A DNA stretch of 64,000 nt, taken from JALZAI01 sp038212215 (GTDB lineage Bacteria > Actinomycetota > Actinomycetes > Mycobacteriales > Jatrophihabitantaceae). The notes under the pieces are model-generated. The model saw only the letters and a program-made list of their open reading frames with translations. It ran no database searches and had not been told where the DNA came from. Shown in pieces: positions 28,642 to 36,094 of this stretch; position 1 is the first letter of the stretch, and each line of letters starts with the position of its first letter. The DNA lies in the NCBI GenBank assembly GCA_038212215.1, contig JBBQUT010000020.1, forward strand, positions 1-64,000. The letters are read 5' to 3'. Both the position numbers and the translations under genes were made by a program.

Positions 28642-29346
28642 TCACATGTCGACGGGTGTGGCGTCATCGGACACCTCCGGTGGGTGCGTGGCGCGGCGGG
28701 TGATCTCGTCGACGACCTGGGCGACGTCGCTGTGGTCGGCGTAGGTCGCGTAGGCGGCCGAGCGGACGTAGATTTCGGCGAGGGCGGGGTCGCCGACGGC
28801 GGCGGCGTAACTGGCGTACTGGTTGCGGGCGTCGTCGGGGTTGTGGGCGTAGATGTCGACCAGTTCGCCGGCTGCCTCGCGGTACAACTCGGCACCGACG
28901 TGCTCGGCCCGGTCCGGCTTCCCCGTCGCATGTCGGGGGATGCTTTGTCCGGCGCGTGTACCGGCGGACCAGACGCTGCGCGGGCTGGTGAACAGGCCGG
29001 TGATCGCGCCACGGCGAATCGGCCGGCGATCCTCAAGTACGTCCAGCAGCGCGGCGATCGATTCGGCGTCGAGCGGCCGGGTCGGCGCAGGCACGACGGA
29101 AGCGCTGTGGGCGGCTCGGCTGGGTTGGCCCGTCGGCGGCGTGTCGTCGAGGTCGTCGTTGTCGAGGTCGTCGACGACTGCGGGTGTTGCGCCGGCGGCC
29201 GCGGTGAAGGCGCTCAGGATCAGTTGGCGCTGCTGGGCGTGCTCGCCGCGCGCGTGGCGGCGGCGGCGGGTCGCGGTGACCGCCCACCCGACGAGCAGGA
29301 CGAGCAGCGCGGCGATCAGGGTGACGTTGACGACGAACTTGGCCAT
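28642..29346 (-). CDS. single-pass membrane protein of the transfer region
   Basis: ATG 29346 follows GAAAGGGA. The 234-residue product has one membrane segment at about 3-24 (FVVNVTLIAALLVLLVGWAV) with basic residues after it, so the bulk is probably cytoplasmic. The rest is a low-complexity Asp/Pro/Thr stretch and then a helical domain (EHVGAELYREAAGELVDIYA, YAAAVGDPALAEIYVRSAAY). It is followed upstream by a lipoprotein and a T4SS-type peptidoglycan hydrolase on the same strand with short gaps, suggesting one operon of conjugation genes. I do not recognise a named family. Confidence 0.65.
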   Translation of the reverse strand: MAKFVVNVTLIAALLVLLVGWAVTATRRRRHARGEHAQQRQLILSAFTAAAGATPAVVDDLDNDDLDDTPPTGQPSRAAHSASVVPAPTRPLDAESIAALLDVLEDRRPIRRGAITGLFTSPRSVWSAGTRAGQSIPRHATGKPDRAEHVGAELYREAAGELVDIYAHNPDDARNQYASYAAAVGDPALAEIYVRSAAYATYADHSDVAQVVDEITRRATHPPEVSDDATPVDM

Positions 29347-29381
29347 GACGGTTCCCTTTCGACGGAGTGGACGCGTTGGGG

Positions 29382-30032
29382 TTAGTGGTGGACGTCGGCG
29401 ACGAGCCAGCGGCCGTGCCGGCGGGCGAGCAGGAGTTGGGCAGCGAACTGGGATAGCTGCACCTGTCCGGTCGCGCAGCGCAGCGTGGTGAGGGCGGTGA
29501 GGTCGACGATGCGGCGCTCGGGGCCGGTCGGTGTGTCGCTGGGGACGGTGGCGGCGAGCTGCTCCACTGTGGTGACGCACTTGCCGGTCTGGATCTGGGT
29601 CCAGGTGCTTCCTCCGCCGCCGATGCGTTGCCGCCGTTCAGCGACGGCCTCGGAGCCGGTCACGAAAGGTCGCGCTCGTAGCGTCCAAGTGCCGGGGCTC
29701 GGGTCGAGGTAGGAACTGGAGTTGGCCGCGATGACCCAAGCCCGCGCGGCGTTGACTGGTGTCCTCGTAGCGCTGCCCGGGGCTGGAATCGCTGCGGTGG
29801 TTATGGATGGGTCCGGACGCACGGCCGGGCCGCCGGTTGCGGGCCGGGATGATTCTGTCGCGATCATCGGCCCGCTCCCAGGCCTTGCGGACCCCCCGCC
29901 CGGCCCGGGCAGAAGCTGGGACGCGCTGCCATGGTGGCTGCCGACGAATGGGTGCGGGTCCTGGTGCGGGCTGCTGCAGCCGGCGATGAGGGCAGCGATG
30001 CAGAGGACGGCGGGTACACGACGGCGGGGCAT
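29382..30032 (-). CDS. lipoprotein, possible conjugation accessory protein
   Basis: ATG 30032 gives 216 residues with a lipoprotein signal: basic start MPRRR, hydrophobic core and lipobox LIAGC at about 15-19. A proline/glycine/serine-rich spacer follows, then an alpha/beta domain from about residue 90 (VNAARAWVIAANSSSYLD, WTQIQTGKCVTTVEQLAATV) ending in a strand-rich part (GRWLVADVHH). The arrangement recalls NTF2-like TcpC/VirB8-type periplasmic conjugation proteins, but the match is weak. It ends 35 bases before the start of the membrane-protein gene and begins 6 bases after the NlpC/P60 gene's stop, so co-transcription is very likely. Confidence 0.7.
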   Translation of the reverse strand: MPRRRVPAVLCIAALIAGCSSPHQDPHPFVGSHHGSASQLLPGPGGGSARPGSGPMIATESSRPATGGPAVRPDPSITTAAIPAPGSATRTPVNAARAWVIAANSSSYLDPSPGTWTLRARPFVTGSEAVAERRQRIGGGGSTWTQIQTGKCVTTVEQLAATVPSDTPTGPERRIVDLTALTTLRCATGQVQLSQFAAQLLLARRHGRWLVADVHH

Positions 30033-30038
30033 GGCGGT

Positions 30039-31640
30039 TCAAACTTTCGGCCGCAGCGCGCCGACGTAACCGGACTTGTACCAGGGATCGTCGACGGACT
30101 CGATCGAGACGACACTGCCCGAGTGCGGGGCGTCGACAAGCTTGCCGTTACCGATGTACATGCCGGTGTGGCCCGGCGGTGAGCCTTCGAACATCATCAT
30201 GTCGCCCGGCTGCAGCTGGCTCTTGTCGGTGACGTGGGTCAAGGTCGGATCGGTCCACATGGCGCCGGTGAAGTGCGGAACGGTCACCCCTGCCTTGGCC
30301 CAGGCGTAGAGCATCAGCCCGGAACAGTCGAAGCCGACAATGTGACAGTCGTTGGAGCCGTCGGTGCCGGCCACGCACCGGCCCAGCGTGGGACCCTCGG
30401 CGTTGCCGCCGGCGAAGGAGTACGGCACACCGAGCTGCGACAGGGCAGCGTTGACCGCGATCTGGGCCCTAGGGTTGCCAGCAACACTGACCTGCGGGCC
30501 GCAGCCGATCGCGTGTTGGCCGGTGAGCGCGGCGACGATGACGGTGGCCGACTGTTCCCACTGGGCGTAGGCGTCGGGGTAGCCGGACTGTTGGACAGCT
30601 TGCGCGGCGTCGGTGACGGCCATGCCTTCCCAGCCCTGGACCTTCTGCAGGTGCTCATAGAACGACGTCGCCGCGTGCGCGGGGTCCATAACCTGGGCGA
30701 CGCTCCCCCAATACGGCGGGGTCTGCTGGAACAGCCCGTACGCGCCGGCCGGGACGCCGTGCAGGTTCACGAACTTCGACTCCTGCGCGGCGGTGGCCAC
30801 CGCGACGATCAGGCCGCGCTGCGGGACGCCCATCCCGGTGCCGACCGACACGATCGTCTCGGCGTTGGCCAGCCGGTCGCCGGTGAGGGCGAAGCTGTTG
30901 CCGGAGTTGGTCGTCGAGATGACAGTGATCGGCGACCCGCCGGCGGGGGCCGGGCTCGACGAGCCGGTGCTGGACCCTGCGCCGACGTATGCGCTGACGG
31001 TCTGGGCGAGGTGGGTCAGGCCAGCGGCGCTGGGCTCGCCACCGCTCCACCAGGCGGTGTGCTGCTTGACGGAGGCGGCGAAATCGATGACCTGCCAACC
31101 GACCGGGGCTTGCGGGTCGGTGCGGTCCGGGGTGTTCTGGGCGTTGACGATCTTGGTGTAGGAGTCTTTGCCGGGAGCGGTGACCCAGTAGACGGTGCGC
31201 CCAGACAGCATCAGCATCAACTCATCGATTCGGGCCGCGTAAGCGCTGCTGCTAGAGGTGTCGTCTACGGCGAGGGAGATCACGAACGTCGACGGCGCCG
31301 AGTCCGGCAGCCCGTTGAGGACGTTCTCGCCCTGTTGCGCGGTGCGGCCCGCCTCGACGTCGGCGTGCACCGCGCCGCCGGCGAGTTCGGCGGGCAGCAC
31401 GGCGGGCAGCCCAATGAGGGTCGAGTCGCCGAACACCTCGACGCCCGGCCCGCCGACCGCCTCGGGTAGCTGGCAGGCCTCCTGACCCGAGCCGGTGCTG
31501 GTGACCTTCGCGCCGATGGCGCAGAAGGACACGACCACGCAGACCAGGAAGAGGTTCACGCCGCCGACCGCGCCGAGCGTCTTCACGATCCGCCCGGCGG
31601 CGCGGACACCTTTCGGCATGGCGCGGCGACGCATCTTCAT
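30039..31640 (-). CDS. transfer-system peptidoglycan hydrolase: SGNH-like region plus NlpC/P60
   Basis: I chose ATG 31640 because GGAGAG lies directly upstream; the frame extends 14 codons further. The 533-residue product has a basic N-terminus and a membrane anchor at about 22-45 (VGGVNLFLVCVVVSFCAIGA). A region with a GDS box (VEVFGDSTLIGL) resembles SGNH hydrolases. A lysozyme-like region (ALIVAVATAAQESKF-type, GAYGLFQQTP) follows, and the last 140 residues are NlpC/P60 with catalytic Cys in FDCSGLMLYAW and His in GHTGMYIGNG. It probably opens the cell wall for a conjugative channel. It is the first gene of a three-gene minus-strand operon. Confidence 0.85.
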   Translation of the reverse strand: MKMRRRAMPKGVRAAGRIVKTLGAVGGVNLFLVCVVVSFCAIGAKVTSTGSGQEACQLPEAVGGPGVEVFGDSTLIGLPAVLPAELAGGAVHADVEAGRTAQQGENVLNGLPDSAPSTFVISLAVDDTSSSSAYAARIDELMLMLSGRTVYWVTAPGKDSYTKIVNAQNTPDRTDPQAPVGWQVIDFAASVKQHTAWWSGGEPSAAGLTHLAQTVSAYVGAGSSTGSSSPAPAGGSPITVISTTNSGNSFALTGDRLANAETIVSVGTGMGVPQRGLIVAVATAAQESKFVNLHGVPAGAYGLFQQTPPYWGSVAQVMDPAHAATSFYEHLQKVQGWEGMAVTDAAQAVQQSGYPDAYAQWEQSATVIVAALTGQHAIGCGPQVSVAGNPRAQIAVNAALSQLGVPYSFAGGNAEGPTLGRCVAGTDGSNDCHIVGFDCSGLMLYAWAKAGVTVPHFTGAMWTDPTLTHVTDKSQLQPGDMMMFEGSPPGHTGMYIGNGKLVDAPHSGSVVSIESVDDPWYKSGYVGALRPKV

Positions 31641-32012
31641 TCGGCTCTCCAGACGCTCGGCGTAGGGTGCTCGACACCTCACCCAAGTGCCTCGGGCGGC
31701 ACCAAATACGACAGCCGCTGCCGCATTCCTCGACCGCCCATTCGTCTGCGTCGCCTACTCGCAGCGGTTGACCGGACGCTGCGGGCGGACCGGTCCTCCG
31801 CGGATCAAAAGGTCGCGCGACGCCCGCGTCCATGGCGGAGACCGCAAGCGGACGACGTGCCACGGCGGGTGGCCGCTATGCCAAGCTCCACCTCGTCGCG
31901 GACAGGATCGGGGACGACAAAGCGTTCACCGCTTCGTGTCCGAGAGCAGTCAGGCCGAAGCCTCGATCACCACTCAACGGCTCGTTGTTGGCAATGAAGG
32001 TAACGTGACGTC
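31641..32012. other. intergenic stretch between transfer operon and partition-like gene
   Basis: No open frame here has a credible composition. It must hold the promoters of the minus-strand transfer operon and the divergent gene at 32013; I cannot single out -35/-10 boxes. No long inverted repeat was noticed. Confidence 0.45.
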
Positions 32013-32285
32013 ATGAGCGCGCGGGACAACTCCACGCCACAAAGCCGCGATGGTGTCGCGACGACTCGGCAGCGCTTCAGCACCCAGGTATCGCAAGACG
32101 TGCAGGCCCGCGTACGGGCAACCGTGCGGGGAATGACAGCGTCATACAGTCCCGACTACTCGCTCGCGCAATTCACGGAGGACGCTCTCGACGCGCATTG
32201 CCGCCGGCTCGAGGCAAAGTACAACGCCAAGACCCGCTGGCCCTCATCGACGCGGCCACTCCGTCCTGGGCCGCGCATCAGCTAA
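32013..32285 (+). CDS. small ParB/centromere-binding-like protein
   Basis: ATG 32013 has GAAGG upstream. The 90-residue product contains TRQRFSTQVSQDVQARVRAT and AQFTEDALDAHCRRLEAKY, a pattern I associate with small ribbon-helix-helix-like ParB partition proteins of actinobacterial plasmids and integrative elements. It is basic and lacks a signal peptide. The matching ParA ATPase is not in the window. It is divergent from the transfer operon and convergent with the excisionase. Confidence 0.5.
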   Translation: MSARDNSTPQSRDGVATTRQRFSTQVSQDVQARVRATVRGMTASYSPDYSLAQFTEDALDAHCRRLEAKYNAKTRWPSSTRPLRPGPRIS

Positions 32286-32309
32286 GGCGACGGTGTCGAT
32301 CAAGCTCGA

Positions 32310-32501
32310 TCACGCCGCTCCGTCGAGCAGTTTCAGCAGCGGCCGCGTCGGTACCTTGATCAACCGGCCCATCCGGATGAGCGGCGTCGGCCACTCCCCC
32401 GACCGCACCAACTGATAGGCCATCGTGCGACCGATGCCCAGCATGCTCGCCGCGGTCGGCAAATCAACCACCGTCGGCAGCTCATCGCGAAGGGCTGTCA
32501 T
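32310..32501 (-). CDS. excisionase / AlpA-type helix-turn-helix protein
   Basis: ATG 32501 is preceded by GGAG; the frame is open much further upstream, but that part is arginine-rich shadow sequence. The 63-residue product reads VVDLPTAASMLGIGRTMAYQ and RSGEWPTPLIRMGRLIKVPT, the winged HTH of MerR-like excisionases (HTH_17). It probably binds near the attachment site to direct excision or represses element genes. It lies about 475 bases from the 3' end of tRNA-Ala, the normal location of xis at an element border. An intact integrase is missing next to it. Confidence 0.85.
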   Translation of the reverse strand: MTALRDELPTVVDLPTAASMLGIGRTMAYQLVRSGEWPTPLIRMGRLIKVPTRPLLKLLDGAA

Positions 32502-32948
32502 GTCCGTCTCCTGTCGACCTTTCGAACGCGTACGCGCTGATGTCCGGCTCAAGTGCATCGAGGGCGACCAAACACGACAGAGTCGGCACGACGTCGCTTC
32601 GCCTCCCGGCGGATCCTGTGGCGGCAACACCGCGAGCGGGACACCGCGTCGAGCGGATAGTCGATCGAGCTCCGCAACCGGATGAACTCGGCGATCCCGA
32701 TCGTGCGCCCGATGCGCACGCGACACGCCTCCACCGGTTTTCCAGGGTCGCCGCTGGCAGCCCTCACGGTAAGACAAGCGGGCCGCTCCTGCGCGGTGCT
32801 CATTGCGCCCCGCACGGACCTCGGCTCATCGGCTCGGCCATGCCGCCGCGTACCCGATGGAGCTACTGCATGTCACCCGATGTCGGCCCGTTTTCACTGT
32901 CATTTGACTGTCATGATCTTGGGCGGATTGCCTGCCAAAATGCTACAG
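32502..32948. other. element border, no gene supported
   Basis: Between the excisionase and tRNA-Ala no frame looks coding. The stretch should contain the attachment junction and the excisionase promoter. I saw no second copy of the tRNA 3' end in this window. Confidence 0.45.
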
Positions 32949-32967
32949 GCCCCGGATTCCGGGGCCC
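32949..32967 (-). terminator. hairpin following tRNA-Ala
   Basis: GGCCCCGG and CCGGGGCC pair around a 3-base loop, 8 bases after the tRNA 3' end on the minus strand. The sequence after it in that direction includes TTTT, so it fits a rho-independent terminator. Confidence 0.75.
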
Positions 32968-32975
32968 TTATCGGT

Positions 32976-33048
32976 GGAGCTGAGGGGACTCGAACCCCTG
33001 ACCCCCACACTGCCAGTGTGGTGCGCTACCAGCTGCGCCACAGCCCCG
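32976..33048 (-). tRNA. tRNA-Ala (GGC anticodon)
   Basis: The 73-base minus-strand gene begins GGGGCTGTGGCGCAGCTGG and ends with discriminator A. The acceptor stem GGGGCTG pairs with CAGCTCC (one G-T), the anticodon loop is CTGGCAG and the T loop TTCGAGT. The terminal CCA is not encoded in full. Its 3' end faces the accessory region, so it may be the integration site of the element on the left. Confidence 0.95.
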
Positions 33049-33228
33049 TCCAGTACCCGAACAAACGGTTCGGGACCGAAACGAAAGACTACACGCCGCC
33101 GCGACGGCGACCGCACCACGCTCCGGACACAAACGACACGCCGGGCCTTACACCCCCCGGTTTGCGGGCGTTTCGGCATAGTCGGTGATACTGGGGCGAG
33201 AAGCAATAAGACGATCAAGGGAGAAACT

Positions 33229-33504
33229 GTGAACCGCAAGGAACTGGTGGCAGCCGTCGCCGAGGCTGCGGACTTGGAGCAGAAGACTGTGGACGCTGTA
33301 CTTCGGGGCCTGCAGTCGACGCTCGAGGGTGCAGCTGCGTCCGGCGAGAAGGTCAGCGTGCCCGGCTTCTTCGCTCTCGCCGTCGGCCAACGCGCCGAGC
33401 GTGAAGGGCGCAACCCGGCGACCGGACAGACGATCACGATCCCGGCGGCCAAGACCGTCAAGCTCACTCCCGGCAGCGCCCTGAAGGAAGCTGCCAACAA
33501 GTAA
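33229..33504 (+). CDS. hup: DNA-binding protein HU
   Basis: The GTG at 33229 follows AAGGGAG. The product is 91 residues with the complete HU fold: helical N-terminus (NRKELVAAVAEAADLEQKTV), the signature near residue 47 (VSVPGFFALAVGQRAER), and the DNA-binding arm (GRNPATGQTITIPAAKTVKL). It lacks the long lysine-rich tail of the mycobacterial form. It is the first intact housekeeping gene right of the element border and is closed by a strong hairpin. Confidence 0.95.
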   Translation: MNRKELVAAVAEAADLEQKTVDAVLRGLQSTLEGAAASGEKVSVPGFFALAVGQRAEREGRNPATGQTITIPAAKTVKLTPGSALKEAANK

Positions 33505-33518
33505 CAGCGCGCTACGGC

Positions 33519-33556
33519 CGAAACGGCCCACCGCACCGATGCGGTGGGCCGTTTCG
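33519..33556. terminator. bidirectional terminator between hup and the DsbA-like gene
   Basis: A perfect 17-base arm (CGAAACGGCCCACCGCA and its complement) closes a CCGA loop. It sits between two convergent genes and can serve both. Confidence 0.9.
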
Positions 33557-33568
33557 TGTCGGCTCGAC

Positions 33569-34891
33569 TTACCCCGAGGGCGTGGGCGCCGTGGACGACG
33601 AAGTCGACGAGCCCGGCACCGACGAGGACGGGCTGAGGGACGGCTTCGGGCCCTTGGCGTCCGCAGCCTGGATCGCCTTCTGCAAGGAGGCGGCGTCGAG
33701 TGCGCCCAGCTTGGCGCCGTCCACGAGGATCGTCGGCGTCGCGTTGATGCCCTTCTTGCTCGCGGTGTCGGTGATCGCCTGCACGATCGGGTAGAAGGTC
33801 TTTGCCGCGAGGCACTGCTCGAAGGACGTCAATTGGGTCGGCGTCAGCTTGGCCGCCTGGGCCAGCTTCACCAGCAGCGAGTCCGACGGGCCGGACGTGC
33901 CTTCGCGCGGCTGGACCTGCTTGCCGCGAAACGTCCCGAACAGCGACTTGTGAAACGCCAGGAACGCCGGCACGCCCGCGCTCGATATGCAGATCGCGGC
34001 ATTGGCCGACCGGGTGGAGTACTGGTTCGGGGACGCGCCATCCAGGATCGACATCGGGTGAAAGCGCAACTGCACCAGGTTCGCCTTCACCTGCTTGTCC
34101 AGCTGGTTCAGCGACTGCTTCTCGAAGTCCAGGCACCTCGGGCAGGCGAAGTCTTCGTACACGTCGACCGTGGCGGCGGCCGGGGCCCCGTACACGATGC
34201 CGTTGGTGACCGAGACGTTGTCCGCAGGGATGCTGAGGTCGATCTTGGCGCGACCGGCCTGCACACCGATGCCGATCCCGACGATCAACACGATCACCAG
34301 CGCCAGCGCACCCTCGAGGTAGCGGTTACGGCTGCGCGCCTGTGCCCGCGCGGCCGCCACCTGCTGCTCGTACTTGCGCCTGCCCTGCTCGGTGCGCATT
34401 CGCTTGGCCGACGGCGGCTCGACATGATCGTTGCGCGCCAAGAATTCCTCGACCGATAGCCGGGTCAACGGCCAGCGGACGAGGTACACCGCAAGCGCCA
34501 GCACGCCGATGTCACGCAGGATGTCGAGGGTGTAGGTCGTCTGCCCCGTGGTGGCGCCGCCCGCACCGAAGCACCCGCAACTGAGCTGCAGCCCGCGCGC
34601 CGCTGCCTGCCCGAGCCCGATCAGGAACACGACGAGCAGCACCGCTGACGCCACCGCTGACACCCGGACTGCCACGCCGAGGATCAGCAACACCCCGATC
34701 GCGAGCTCGACCGTCGGCAGGCCGTACCCAATGCCCTTCGACAGCCATTCCGGCGTCATGTCATAGGCGCGCACCGCCTGGACGAATGTGCGCGGCGACT
34801 TCAACTTGGCGAAAGAGGACCACACCCACACGACGCCGAGGACGAGCCGGGCTACGGTACCGAGCCAGGGCCTGAAACGCTGCGAGGTCAC
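33569..34891 (-). CDS. MauE/DoxX-type membrane protein fused to a DsbA-like thioredoxin
   Basis: I chose GTG 34891 (VTSQRFRPW), since codons further upstream overlap the Sco1 gene and read as nonsense. The 440-residue product has four membrane segments in the first 140 residues, typical of MauE (LARLVLGVVWVWSSFAKLKS; SCGCFGAG). A fifth segment follows at about 190, then an extracytoplasmic DsbA/thioredoxin domain with CPRC at 250-253. The end is a Ser/Pro tail. It probably handles disulfides or reduces cysteines in cell-surface proteins, perhaps for copper or cytochrome oxidase proteins as its neighbours suggest. It is the last gene of the copper-associated minus-strand run. Confidence 0.85.
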   Translation of the reverse strand: MTSQRFRPWLGTVARLVLGVVWVWSSFAKLKSPRTFVQAVRAYDMTPEWLSKGIGYGLPTVELAIGVLLILGVAVRVSAVASAVLLVVFLIGLGQAAARGLQLSCGCFGAGGATTGQTTYTLDILRDIGVLALAVYLVRWPLTRLSVEEFLARNDHVEPPSAKRMRTEQGRRKYEQQVAAARAQARSRNRYLEGALALVIVLIVGIGIGVQAGRAKIDLSIPADNVSVTNGIVYGAPAAATVDVYEDFACPRCLDFEKQSLNQLDKQVKANLVQLRFHPMSILDGASPNQYSTRSANAAICISSAGVPAFLAFHKSLFGTFRGKQVQPREGTSGPSDSLLVKLAQAAKLTPTQLTSFEQCLAAKTFYPIVQAITDTASKKGINATPTILVDGAKLGALDAASLQKAIQAADAKGPKPSLSPSSSVPGSSTSSSTAPTPSG

Positions 34892-34901
34892 GGACCGCAG
34901 A

Positions 34902-35537
34902 CTACCTAGCAACCAGCGGCAGGTCGTGCTCAATCTCGCGCTGCTCGGCGGTGTTGTTGTAGACGAACGACACGCGGGCATAGTCGTCGGCGCCGTAGAG
35001 CAGCACCTGCGCCGAGTGCGTTTGGCCGCCGTCCTCGGCAAGGAAGATGTGGGCGGCCGCCTGGGCGGCGTCGATCTGGGCCCGCGAGCCGCGCAGCCCG
35101 ACGAAGCTCGCGCGCCCCCCGGCGGCGAAGCTGGCCAGCCATTTGCGCAGCACACGCGCCGTGTCATGCCTGACGTCGGTGCTTACGAACACCACGTAGG
35201 TGCGCTTCTGCAACGCTGCGGGCAGCTTCTTCAGCGCCAACGAGATGTCGGCCATGGTGGCGGGACAGATGTCGGGGCAGCGGGTGTAGCCGAAGAAGAG
35301 CAGCGTCGGGTGCCCGCGAGTTCGAGTCGCGAAGTCGAAAGTGCTTCCGGACTGGTCGCTCAGCGTGAAGGACGGGCGCGGCCGGGCCGGATCCATCCCG
35401 ATGCCCTGGTACGGGCCGCTGCCGCTCTGATCGTTCAGACCGGACGTGGTGGGCGCCGACCCGCTCGAGGAAGCACAGCCAGCGAGCGCAACCACCGTGA
35501 GCAGCACCAGCACGAGCCGGCGCAGCAATTGGTTCAC
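34902..35537 (-). CDS. SCO1/SenC copper chaperone, lipoprotein
   Basis: GTG 35537 lies 8 bases after GGAGG and overlaps the PCu(A)C stop by 4 bases. The 211-residue product starts with a lipoprotein signal (lipobox ALAGC, C21). The thioredoxin-like Sco domain has the copper ligands C87 and C91 (GYTRCPDICP) and H174 (THSAQVLL). Sco proteins deliver Cu(I) to the CuA site of cytochrome c oxidase on the outer face of the membrane. Length and motifs are normal. The overlap with the PCu(A)C gene fits the known Sco-PCu(A)C partnership. Confidence 0.93.
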   Translation of the reverse strand: MNQLLRRLVLVLLTVVALAGCASSSGSAPTTSGLNDQSGSGPYQGIGMDPARPRPSFTLSDQSGSTFDFATRTRGHPTLLFFGYTRCPDICPATMADISLALKKLPAALQKRTYVVFVSTDVRHDTARVLRKWLASFAAGGRASFVGLRGSRAQIDAAQAAAHIFLAEDGGQTHSAQVLLYGADDYARVSFVYNNTAEQREIEHDLPLVAR

Positions 35538-36025
35538 GGACCACCTCCAATGCGCGGTGCGGGGTTGCCGGGCGCGATCACCGGGGCCACCACCGTGATC
35601 GTCCCGGCGCTGGCGAAGCTGAGATCGAAGTTGACGCTCTGGCCCGGGCGCAGGACGCCGAACAGATGCTCGATCATCACGTGCCCCTTGCCCGTCGACA
35701 ATACGAGACGGCCGTGCGCCGGAATCGTCACGCCGGCCATGTTCATCTGCATCCCGCTCGTATGCAGCATCGTCGATGCGCCGGCTCCGGACACCACCGA
35801 GTCCAGCCGGTCGGCGCGGTCGGTCGTATTCGTGATCGTGAAGTATGCGGCAGCGGCGTCGGTCGGCGGCGTGGGTTGGCGCACGTAGGCCTCGCTGACG
35901 ACGATCGGTGCGCTGCTGGACGCGGCGGCCGGGACGGCTACCGGCACCGTCGCGCGAATCAACCCGGCGGCGCCGAGCAGGCCGACCGCCAAGGCGCCGA
36001 TCGCGGCCGGACGTGGCGTGCGCAT
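35534..36025 (-). CDS. PCu(A)C-family copper chaperone
   Basis: ATG 36025 opens 163 residues with an uncleaved-anchor or Sec signal at about 8-35 (IGALAVGLLGAAGLI). The DUF461 domain carries the Met/His copper site: H88, M94 and M96 (MLHTSGMQMNM) and H115-V-M117 (KGHVMIEHL). It is a secreted Cu(I) carrier thought to hand copper to Sco1 and CuA assembly. Its stop overlaps the Sco1 start, so the two are translationally coupled. Confidence 0.92.
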   Translation of the reverse strand: MRTPRPAAIGALAVGLLGAAGLIRATVPVAVPAAASSSAPIVVSEAYVRQPTPPTDAAAAYFTITNTTDRADRLDSVVSGAGASTMLHTSGMQMNMAGVTIPAHGRLVLSTGKGHVMIEHLFGVLRPGQSVNFDLSFASAGTITVVAPVIAPGNPAPRIGGGP

Positions 36026-36094
36026 CAGTGGGCGTTCCGGCGAGCACGGGATAGGACTGCGATGCCGAGCGCGACTCGCTTCACAAGGGACCTT

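Noticed and set aside
30234..31469. 411-codon open frame opposite the NlpC/P60 gene
   Set aside because: Antisense shadow; the minus strand carries clear domains.
1..32975. second copy of the tRNA-Ala 3' end as the left attachment site
   Set aside because: I did not see GGGACTCGAACCCC-type sequence elsewhere in the accessory region; it may lie outside the window.
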